From Acholeplasmataceae bacterium (GTDB lineage: Bacteria; Bacillota_I; Bacilli_A; Acholeplasmatales; Acholeplasmataceae): 7,159 bases of DNA. The first letter of the stretch is position 1; the number at the start of each line of letters is the position of its first letter. Of the stretch, positions 1 to 5,339 are shown piece by piece. Below the pieces are notes generated by a model that worked only from the letters and a program-made list of their open reading frames with translations, was not told where the DNA came from and searched no databases. The stretch covers positions 1 to 7,159 of the forward strand of contig JALQTF010000021.1 in the NCBI GenBank assembly GCA_023264085.1. Reading direction: 5' to 3'. Position numbers and translations under genes: made by a program.

Positions 1-721
1 CACCAGTTGCTAAATATGCTGAAAACTTTGTTGAATTATCAAATAAAAGCATACCATTACGAGTTTCTTTATATGTCTTAGCAAGTTGTTTCTCAAATAA
101 ATAGGTGTGTAAGTGTTTAAGTGCGGCTATTTCACCAGGTATCAGTTCATGTTGAATGATTTTTATACCAAGAGTATCAGGATTAGGAATAAATGCATCA
201 ATCGAGATTTTTTCTTGTGGAACAAGATCAAGATTTTCGGTGAATATTTTAGGTAACCGTTCTATTTGTTTTCTAAATTGTGTGAAAACAAAAGGCAAGT
301 CTTTAATTTCAAACGGTAACGTGTGCGTTTTATATAAAGGTTTCATTTGATCGGTTACTGTACGTAACCCAAAAGATTGAATTGTTGAATATAACAATCT
401 TTCTTCATATCCTGGTAACGTTTCAAAATAAATGGATGTAATGCCATATGTTGAAATGATGTCGTCTAATATATCTTTAGGTGTCCCCTTTTTAATAATT
501 AAAGGGATATTCAGTGTCTTTAATTGATGATTTAAATCAAGCAAAGTTTGATAAATAAAAGAAAGATAAGAAGCATCCTTTTTTACAATGCCGTCTTTAT
601 CTTTTGAAAACCATGCATTAGGAAATATAAAAAGACCGATGATAGGACCATCATGAAGTGCTTTATTGAGTAATGCTTGATCATGAACTCTAAGATCTTG
701 TTGAAAGAGATAAAGATTCAT
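1..721 (-). CDS. Cryptochrome-DASH / photolyase family protein, N-terminal 240 residues (runs off left edge)
   Basis: This is a flavin-dependent, light-activated DNA repair or photoreceptor protein of the photolyase/cryptochrome family, presumably cytosolic and DNA-binding. I translated it by hand: it is open from an ATG at 721 to the window edge, so the 3' part is missing. It starts MNLYLFQQDLRVHDQALLNK, the usual N-terminal alpha/beta (antenna) domain start. Family marks are PFVFTQFRKQIE (residues 143-154), YKETRNGM (217-224) and STKFSAYLATG (230-240). The pattern Y-K-x-T-R-N-G followed by S-T-K-F-S is typical of the DASH branch, though the usual proline-tryptophan after STKFS is alanine-tyrosine here. 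A strong Shine-Dalgarno AGGAG (727-731) sits 5 bases before the start. The FAD pocket and the electron-transfer tryptophans lie mostly in the missing part, so activity on single- or double-stranded DNA cannot be judged. It is divergent from the arginine deiminase gene, 26 bp away. The family call is firm; the DASH assignment is probable. Confidence 0.88.
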   Translation of the reverse strand, partial: MNLYLFQQDLRVHDQALLNKALHDGPIIGLFIFPNAWFSKDKDGIVKKDASYLSFIYQTLLDLNHQLKTLNIPLIIKKGTPKDILDDIISTYGITSIYFETLPGYEERLLYSTIQSFGLRTVTDQMKPLYKTHTLPFEIKDLPFVFTQFRKQIERLPKIFTENLDLVPQEKISIDAFIPNPDTLGIKIIQHELIPGEIAALKHLHTYLFEKQLAKTYKETRNGMLLFDNSTKFSAYLATG

Positions 722-726
722 AAAAA

Positions 727-731
727 CTCCT
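727..731 (-). promoter_or_regulatory. Ribosome binding site AGGAG of the cryptochrome/photolyase gene
   Basis: AGGAG on the minus strand lies five T residues before the ATG at 721. The 13-base block AGGAGTTTTTATG is identical to the one before the tocopherol-cyclase-like gene (2862-2874). It fixes the start codon. No convincing -35/-10 pair was found for this gene in the 26-bp gap, so its promoter may lie inside the start of the divergent arginine deiminase gene. Confidence 0.8.
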
Positions 732-732
732 G

Positions 733-741
733 TGCTATAAT
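733..741 (+). promoter_or_regulatory. Extended -10 promoter element (TGCTATAAT) for the arginine deiminase gene
   Basis: TGCTATAAT is a perfect extended -10 box (TGN plus TATAAT). Only six bases separate it from the ATG at 748, so transcription would be expected to start at or within a base or two of the start codon. No good -35 hexamer is visible about 17 bases upstream, which an extended -10 can tolerate. There is no Shine-Dalgarno on the plus strand before this ATG, consistent with a leaderless message. Confidence 0.55.
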
Positions 742-747
742 TTATAT

Positions 748-1899
748 ATGAGAGTCAAACATGATGCGGATATATTAGACATCGTTTTAATACATCAACC
801 TGGTAATGAAATCGAACAATTAACACCTAGCAATCTTGCGAGATTGTTGTTTGATGATATGCCATTTTTAGATAAAGCTATTTTTGAACACCAGCAAATG
901 GTCGATTATTTAAATAAACAAAATATTACGACAATTGAGATTAAAGAATTAATCCATGACATTATTGATGATAAAGATGTAAAAGACATGTTTATACGTC
1001 TTATCATACATGATTTAAAGTCAAAAGAGATTTCTGTGGTAGAACGTGTGAAAGAAATGCTTCATTCACTGAATCATAAAGAGTTTATCAAAACCTTAAT
1101 CGAAGGAATTACGTATGCGTCTATGGCTCTGGAAAATAAAGATGCTTTATTTATTTTAGATCCTTTACCAAATTTATTATTCCAAAGAGATCCCATGTTT
1201 ATGATCGATGATATTTGTGTGATTAGCCATATGAATATGAATGCTAGAAAAAGAGAATCCCTAATTTCTAAAGTCATTGTTATGCATCATCCGTTATTTA
1301 AACATCAAAAAGTCATCGACATGAATGATCAGCTTCATTCAATCGAAGGTGGGGATGTTATCATGTTAGGAAATGTCATTTTTATTGGAATTTCAGAACG
1401 CACTGAAAAAGAAGCTGTGATTGCACTTCATAAAAAATTAAAGGCTTTGAATTATCCACAAGAAATCATTATAATTGAGTTACCTAAAAAACGTAGTTAT
1501 ATGCATTTAGACACTGTTTTCACACCAATAAGTAAGACACAATTTGTATATGATAAACATGCACTCGACCAAAGTCTTTTTTTTAAGATCATCGATCATC
1601 AGTTCCTGGCGATCACGCAAACTTTCAAACAATTACTTAATGACTTATTTGGAAACGTGTCATTGATTGAAGTCGGAGATGGTGACGATATTTATGCAAA
1701 ACGAGAACAATGGAATGATGCTGCAAACACACTTGCAATTGCACCTCATCATATTATTTGTTATGACAGAAATATTATTACAAATCAATTATTCAAAGAT
1801 GCAGGAATCACGTTTTATCCAATGCCTTCTTCAGAATTATCTAGAGGAAGAGGTGGTCCTCATTGTATGACCATGCCACTTAATAGAAAAAGCCTCTAA
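748..1899 (+). CDS. arcA: Arginine deiminase
   Basis: Hydrolyses L-arginine to citrulline and ammonia, the first step of the arginine deiminase energy pathway; cytosolic. The 383-residue protein is slightly shorter than the usual 400-410, mainly at the N-terminus. The guanidine-modifying fold marks are all visible: PNLLFQRDPM (141-150, Asp148), SIEGGD (198-203, Glu200), GISERT (214-219, Arg218), MHLDTVF (252-258, His253 and Asp255), REQWND (319-324) and RGRGGPHCMTMP (366-377, catalytic Cys373, Arg368 for the substrate carboxylate). The usual FTRDPF is FQRDPM here, but the aspartate is kept, so an active enzyme is expected. The ATG at 748 is the only reasonable start: an in-frame TAA lies at 721 and the next Met is residue 38. 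No carbamoyltransferase or carbamate kinase gene is adjacent, so the rest of the pathway must be elsewhere or absent. Its last codons form one arm of the hairpin shared with the convergent gene. Confidence 0.95.
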   Translation: MRVKHDADILDIVLIHQPGNEIEQLTPSNLARLLFDDMPFLDKAIFEHQQMVDYLNKQNITTIEIKELIHDIIDDKDVKDMFIRLIIHDLKSKEISVVERVKEMLHSLNHKEFIKTLIEGITYASMALENKDALFILDPLPNLLFQRDPMFMIDDICVISHMNMNARKRESLISKVIVMHHPLFKHQKVIDMNDQLHSIEGGDVIMLGNVIFIGISERTEKEAVIALHKKLKALNYPQEIIIIELPKKRSYMHLDTVFTPISKTQFVYDKHALDQSLFFKIIDHQFLAITQTFKQLLNDLFGNVSLIEVGDGDDIYAKREQWNDAANTLAIAPHHIICYDRNIITNQLFKDAGITFYPMPSSELSRGRGGPHCMTMPLNRKSL

Positions 1900-1908
1900 T
1901 GAGGCTTT
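1889..1908 (-). terminator. Intrinsic terminator hairpin inside the overlapping ends of two convergent genes
   Basis: AAAGCCTC (1889-1896) pairs perfectly with GAGGCTTT (1901-1908) around the four-base loop TAAT, giving an 8-bp stem. On the minus strand the stem runs into TTTTT (1891-1887), a good intrinsic terminator for the tocopherol-cyclase-like gene. On the plus strand only TTT follows before AAC, so termination of the arginine deiminase message would be weaker. The loop holds the stop codons of both genes. Confidence 0.8.
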
Positions 1909-2864
1909 AACATAATTTCAATACCTGATGCAGACCCGATATCTTCATAGATAAGGTTTTTTTTCTTATATAATTTTAGCTCAATATTACCTGACAATCC
2001 TTCTTTAATCGTTTCATTCATTTTACCTAATTTAGGGGAAGGTAAATCTTTATAATCTGAAGTAGTAGCTGTCACAACTAGACGATACGCTCTTTTCTTT
2101 AGTACTAGTGAAACGGAATGATCATCATAAGTCATAGATTTGACTGAAGTTAAATTATAGGTAGCGAAACGATATTCTTTACCATCGAGCATTAAAACTG
2201 AAATGAGTCCTTTGAACTTAAAGAATAAGAATGGGATTGTAGCATATGAAAGCATAAAGGATGTCTTTTTATGTTTAAAATGATTGGATTGCATCCAAGT
2301 ATAACTACTTGGAAAGGAGGTTCCCCAATCTTTTTCGATATATCCTTTACCATTTTTAAATGAAATCGCTTCTTTTCCAAATAATATTGAACCATTGACT
2401 TTGTGAGACATAGAAACGATGCCATGATACGTTTCCATAAATTTTAAATACCCAAAAGGACCCATAATAGAAGGAAAGAAGATACTTGATTTAATCGGCG
2501 TGAGTTCTATATTTTCTAAATGGACTTGTAAATCCACTTGATCTAATGTTAATGAAAGATACACAGATTCTGATGAAAATATATTTTGGCTAATTTGAAT
2601 TTTAAATATTTTTGGATGAAATGAAAAAGCTTCAATATCAAATCTTTCATAGTAGGTTTTTAATGTTTCTTTAGAAGATGTCCGATCAGAAATGAATACT
2701 TGTATGAAGGCATGTGGATCTTCTTTATTTAAACTAATCCCTGGAATAAAAGCAAAGGTATGAGATAAGCTCGGCGATACATACTTAAAATACCACCCTT
2801 CAAAGTAATTTTTTTTATTTAAATGTCCTTGAAAAATTTCTGGATGAAACACTTTATAGAACAT
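1896..2864 (-). CDS. Tocopherol cyclase family protein (lipocalin-like), substrate unknown
   Basis: This 322-residue protein resembles the tocopherol cyclase family (plant VTE1 and its bacterial relatives), beta-barrel proteins that close a ring on a prenylated quinol. Visible family marks are FEGWYFKY (21-28), GPFGYL (135-140), the tryptophan-rich block EKDWGTSFPSSYTWMQSN (177-194), and a C-terminal LGKMNETIKEGLSG (279-292) followed by beta strands. There is no signal peptide or membrane helix; family members are peripheral to membranes. Tocopherol synthesis is not expected in this type of organism, so the true substrate is unknown. It lies 52 bp downstream of heliorhodopsin on the same strand and near carotenoid genes, so a prenyl lipid such as a carotenoid is a reasonable guess, but only an inference. 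The ATG at 2864 is set by AGGAG five bases upstream. The stop TAG overlaps the arginine deiminase stop by 4 bp. The family call is good; the function is open. Confidence 0.82.
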   Translation of the reverse strand: MFYKVFHPEIFQGHLNKKNYFEGWYFKYVSPSLSHTFAFIPGISLNKEDPHAFIQVFISDRTSSKETLKTYYERFDIEAFSFHPKIFKIQISQNIFSSESVYLSLTLDQVDLQVHLENIELTPIKSSIFFPSIMGPFGYLKFMETYHGIVSMSHKVNGSILFGKEAISFKNGKGYIEKDWGTSFPSSYTWMQSNHFKHKKTSFMLSYATIPFLFFKFKGLISVLMLDGKEYRFATYNLTSVKSMTYDDHSVSLVLKKRAYRLVVTATTSDYKDLPSPKLGKMNETIKEGLSGNIELKLYKKKNLIYEDIGSASGIEIMLKPH

Positions 2865-2869
2865 AAAAA

Positions 2870-2874
2870 CTCCT
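2870..2874 (-). promoter_or_regulatory. Ribosome binding site AGGAG of the tocopherol-cyclase-like gene
   Basis: AGGAG lies five T residues before the ATG at 2864. It follows directly on the T tract of the upstream terminator hairpin with no base between them, so the end of one transcription unit abuts the translation signal of the next. Confidence 0.8.
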
Positions 2875-2903
2875 AAAAAAAAGACTAAGTTACCTTAGTC
2901 TTT
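2875..2903 (-). terminator. Intrinsic terminator downstream of heliorhodopsin
   Basis: AAAGACTAAG (2880-2889) and CTTAGTCTTT (2894-2903) form a perfect 10-bp stem with a four-base loop (2890-2893). On the minus strand the stem ends in an eight-T run (2882-2875). This is a strong Rho-independent terminator or attenuator for the heliorhodopsin transcript, placed just before the next gene on the same strand. Read in the plus direction only a short TTTA follows, so it is directional. Confidence 0.85.
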
Positions 2904-2912
2904 AGTATATCA
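2904..2912 (-). promoter_or_regulatory. Candidate extended -10 element (TGATATACT) for the tocopherol-cyclase-like gene
   Basis: TGATATACT on the minus strand lies between the heliorhodopsin stop and the terminator. A start about 7 bases downstream (near 2897) would fall inside the first arm of the hairpin, so a message from here could not fold the terminator. A weak -35-like TTCCAA sits at 2931-2926, 16 bases upstream. The same 9-mer is found upstream of heliorhodopsin. The call rests on a consensus match only. Confidence 0.45.
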
Positions 2913-2916
2913 TATC

Positions 2917-3744
2917 TTAAGATGGTTGGAAGGCTCCAAATAATACAAGCCAAGTTAAAATTGTTTTAGCAACAAGTGATAAGATGATATAACCTCTTTC
3001 ACCGTATAAATAATCTTTAAATTTGCCAAGTCCTTTATATTGTAGATACATATTTACAGGGAATGTATTAAATGCAATAAAGTAAGTTGCAAGTATTGCC
3101 CATACAAAACCAGGAACATTTTCTAAATTTGGATTGACACCAATATAAAATGCAATTGCAACCCAAGGTGCTAGCCCTACGATAGAACCAAAAATAAACG
3201 GCAACCAATTAATTTTTTTACCTACTTTAGATTCCCCTTGATTAAGGAGTTCCATATCTAATCCAAAGAAGTTCATGGCTGCATTTGCTAGCGCAATGAG
3301 TGCAAAAACGGCAACATCTCTAACGCCAAATAATGATGAAATTAAAATAATCATTAAAGATGATGATAACGCATATTCATACCAACGATATTTATTGATA
3401 CCAACTTTTAATCCAGCACGGTAATTATCTTTCCAGACAAAAGCAATCAAAAAGTGAAATATACCTGAGATTAATAAGAAACTCGCAGTCATTTGCAAGA
3501 AAGGTAGCTCAAATAAAGTATCTGTATTGGTTAGAACTAAACCCTCACCTTGAACAAACTCTAAATAGTTACCGATAACCGGAATTGTAAAGGCACCTTG
3601 GCTTGTCATGTTAGGATAAACAAAGAATGCAAAAAGCATCATTAATAAACCTTGAACGAGGTGTACAATCCCCATTTTTTTATTAAATGAGATGAGTTTA
3701 TCTATTTTAACATCCACATTTAATGTTTCTACATTTGTAGACAT
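2917..3744 (-). CDS. Heliorhodopsin (retinal-binding seven-helix membrane protein)
   Basis: Heliorhodopsins are light-absorbing membrane proteins distinct from type 1 rhodopsins, with inverted topology (N-terminus inside), no clear ion pumping, and a suspected signalling or enzyme-modulating role. The 275-residue protein shows seven hydrophobic segments near 24-44, 80-104, 120-140, 143-166, 179-203, 210-232 and 250-270, with a long first loop (45-78). Key residues are present: the retinal Schiff-base lysine Lys260 in LSLVAK, Ser256 one turn before it, the counterion Glu123 in RWYEY, and histidines His28 and His97 at places matching the two conserved pocket histidines of the founding member. 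Other family blocks are FPVNMYLQYKGLGKF (228-242) and YLYGERGYI (245-253). The protein should therefore bind retinal if retinal is available. The start at 3744 is supported by AAGGAG six bases upstream. It diverges from the carotenoid/photolyase cluster and is followed by a strong terminator. Confidence 0.96.
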   Translation of the reverse strand: MSTNVETLNVDVKIDKLISFNKKMGIVHLVQGLLMMLFAFFVYPNMTSQGAFTIPVIGNYLEFVQGEGLVLTNTDTLFELPFLQMTASFLLISGIFHFLIAFVWKDNYRAGLKVGINKYRWYEYALSSSLMIILISSLFGVRDVAVFALIALANAAMNFFGLDMELLNQGESKVGKKINWLPFIFGSIVGLAPWVAIAFYIGVNPNLENVPGFVWAILATYFIAFNTFPVNMYLQYKGLGKFKDYLYGERGYIILSLVAKTILTWLVLFGAFQPS

Positions 3745-3750
3745 AATATT

Positions 3751-3756
3751 CTCCTT
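3751..3756 (-). promoter_or_regulatory. Ribosome binding site AAGGAG of heliorhodopsin
   Basis: AAGGAG on the minus strand, six bases before the ATG at 3744. It is the longest Shine-Dalgarno match in the window. Confidence 0.8.
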
Positions 3757-3774
3757 TATTATGGTTGTATTTAG

Positions 3775-3783
3775 AGTATATCA
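3775..3783 (-). promoter_or_regulatory. Candidate extended -10 element (TGATATACT) for heliorhodopsin
   Basis: TGATATACT on the minus strand predicts a start near 3768 and a leader of about 24 bases that contains the AAGGAG. No strong -35 hexamer is visible. It overlaps the first copy of the TATATCAC direct repeat, so a protein bound there would compete with polymerase. Confidence 0.5.
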
Positions 3784-3796
3784 CACAATATATCAC
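3777..3796. repeat. 12-bp-spaced direct repeat TATATCAC in the divergent promoter region
   Basis: TATATCAC occurs at 3777-3784 and again at 3789-3796, separated by ACAA, a 12-base period. The region also contains the inverted pair TATAT (3777-3781) and ATATA (3788-3792). It lies between the heliorhodopsin and crtN starts and overlaps the heliorhodopsin -10 candidate, a plausible operator position. AT-rich sequence makes chance repeats easy, so this is tentative. Confidence 0.4.
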
Positions 3797-3819
3797 GATG
3801 TTATAGAATCTTTTTGTTA

Positions 3820-3828
3820 TGGTAAAAT
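3820..3828 (+). promoter_or_regulatory. Candidate extended -10 element (TGGTAAAAT) for the crtN-crtM-photolyase cluster
   Basis: TGGTAAAAT is a one-mismatch extended -10 box that predicts a start near 3835 and a leader of about 13 bases before the ATG at 3849. No clear -35 is present. The translation signal is weak: AGG at 3841-3843, five bases before the start. With no other promoter seen downstream, it could drive all three plus-strand genes. Confidence 0.45.
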
Positions 3829-3848
3829 ATGGAAGAAATTAGGTAAGC

Positions 3849-5339
3849 ATGAAAAAAGTTATCATCATAGGTGCTGGAGCAGCTGGACTGTCATCAGCGA
3901 TAAGATTACAATCCTTAGGATTCCAAGTTGACATTTATGAAAAAAACGATCGTGTTGGCGGTCGTATGTTTCAACTTAAAGACAAAGGGTTTACATTCGA
4001 TTATGGTCCAACCATTACCATGTTACCAGATGAATATAGAGATGTCTTTACTGCATCCGGTGCAAATCCAGATGATTATTTAAAAATGACACCACTTGAC
4101 CCACTTTATAAATTATATTTTAGAGACGGTACGTCCTTTCAAGTGTCATCAAATCTCAATAAACTTATGAAAGAACTTGAAGCATTTGGTGAAGATGAGG
4201 CATATGGATACCTATCTTATTTATCAGATGTTTATGGTCGATACATTATTGCTAAAAAGCATTTTCTAGATGTATCTTATCGCAGAAAAAGAGATTTTTT
4301 TAATTTAAAAACGCCTTATCATGGATACCGTTTAAAAACACTTAATAATGCATATGATTCCATTTCAAGATTTGTAAAAAATGAAAAATTAAGACAAGCA
4401 TTATCATTTCAGACGCTTTACATTGGTGTGTCCCCATTTCAAGGTCCTTCCATTTATACAATCATTCCGATGATTGAACTTTTATACGGCATCCACTACA
4501 TTGAAGGTGGCATGTATCAAATGGCAGTTGCTATGGAAAAAAGATTTTTAGAATTAGGTGGACGTATTCATTTAAATCAATCTGTTGATGAAATCGTGAT
4601 TGAAAACAATGTGGCAAAAGGTATACGCATCAAAGAAGACATTAAAGAAGCAGATATTTTTTTAACGAATGCAGACTTTCCATGGGCAGTAGAAAACTTA
4701 ATAAAGCAACCTAAAAATAGAGGTAAATTTAAAGACAAAAAAATTAAAAAGATGACCTATTCATCTTCAGTCTTTATCATGTATTTAGGGTTAGATAAAA
4801 AATATCCAACCGATATACATTCACTAAGATTTGCTGCAGATTTCAAAAAGAATATTAATGATTTGTTTGATTCTGTGATTCCAGAAGACCCTTCATTTTA
4901 TTTATATTCACCTTCTCAAATAGATGCTTCAGTTGCTCCCGAAGGAAAAGAAATTTTATACGTGCTTGTGCCCGTACCAAATACCCAAGATAAGCATGTT
5001 ACTTGGGATAACAAACAAATTAGTACATATCAAGAAAAAATATTATCTATGATTGAACAAATCCCTACATTTCATGATATTCGTCAACACATCGAAGTCT
5101 TGCATGTTTCAACACCTAATACATGGGAAGAAAAATTTAATTTGAATCATGGTGCAACATTTGGCTTGCGTCCAACCTTAAATCAAAGTTTATATTTTAG
5201 ACCACAAGCAACTTTAAAACCGCTTAAAAATGTTTACTTCACAGGATCTTCAACACATCCAGGTCCTGGTGTACCGATTGTATTAAAATCAGCAAAACTT
5301 GCTGTGAATGAAATTTTAAAGGATCATCCAAATGAATGA
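3849..5339 (+). CDS. crtN: CrtN-like carotenoid desaturase (4,4'-diapophytoene desaturase)
   Basis: FAD-dependent desaturase that adds conjugated double bonds to a colourless carotene precursor, giving yellow membrane pigment. The 496-residue protein begins with the dinucleotide-binding motif IIGAGAAGL (GxGxxG at Gly8, Gly10, Gly13), followed by Glu31 and VGGR (36-39). Blocks FDYGPTI (50-56), FQTLYIGVSPFQGPS (187-201) and PMIELLYGIHYIEGGMYQM (207-225) match my memory of staphylococcal CrtN closely, better than C40 CrtI enzymes. The C-terminal signature YFTGSSTHPGPGVPIVL (463-479) is the family hallmark for FAD and membrane binding. Such enzymes are peripheral to the membrane. It ends in TGA and overlaps the next gene by 8 bp, implying coupled translation. 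It is divergent from heliorhodopsin. The number of desaturation steps cannot be read from sequence; a C40 phytoene desaturase is the alternative. Full length, with no damage seen. Confidence 0.93.
   Translation: MKKVIIIGAGAAGLSSAIRLQSLGFQVDIYEKNDRVGGRMFQLKDKGFTFDYGPTITMLPDEYRDVFTASGANPDDYLKMTPLDPLYKLYFRDGTSFQVSSNLNKLMKELEAFGEDEAYGYLSYLSDVYGRYIIAKKHFLDVSYRRKRDFFNLKTPYHGYRLKTLNNAYDSISRFVKNEKLRQALSFQTLYIGVSPFQGPSIYTIIPMIELLYGIHYIEGGMYQMAVAMEKRFLELGGRIHLNQSVDEIVIENNVAKGIRIKEDIKEADIFLTNADFPWAVENLIKQPKNRGKFKDKKIKKMTYSSSVFIMYLGLDKKYPTDIHSLRFAADFKKNINDLFDSVIPEDPSFYLYSPSQIDASVAPEGKEILYVLVPVPNTQDKHVTWDNKQISTYQEKILSMIEQIPTFHDIRQHIEVLHVSTPNTWEEKFNLNHGATFGLRPTLNQSLYFRPQATLKPLKNVYFTGSSTHPGPGVPIVLKSAKLAVNEILKDHPNE

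Noticed and set aside
156..350. Small plus-strand open frame of 64 codons
   Set aside because: It lies antisense to the clearly conserved cryptochrome/photolyase coding sequence and shows no family motif.
1074..1277. Minus-strand open frame inside the arginine deiminase gene
   Set aside because: The plus-strand frame carries all the deiminase motifs; this is a shadow frame.
1667..1870. Alternative plus-strand frame within the deiminase gene
   Set aside because: Out of frame with the catalytic block that contains Cys373 and without its own ribosome binding site.
2192..2425. Second minus-strand frame inside the tocopherol-cyclase-like gene
   Set aside because: It overlaps the conserved tryptophan-rich core in another frame.
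2917..3744. Proton-pumping type 1 rhodopsin
   Set aside because: The retinal lysine context LSLVAK, the RWYEY glutamate counterion and the YGER block fit heliorhodopsin; the Asp-based helix C motif of pumps is absent.
3745..3848. B12-dependent CarH/LitR-type light-regulated operator
   Set aside because: I see no typical MerR-family spaced inverted repeat and no regulator gene in the window; only a short AT-rich direct repeat is present.
3692..3931. Plus-strand frame crossing the heliorhodopsin start, the intergenic region and the crtN start
   Set aside because: It overlaps two well-supported genes and has no recognisable protein features.
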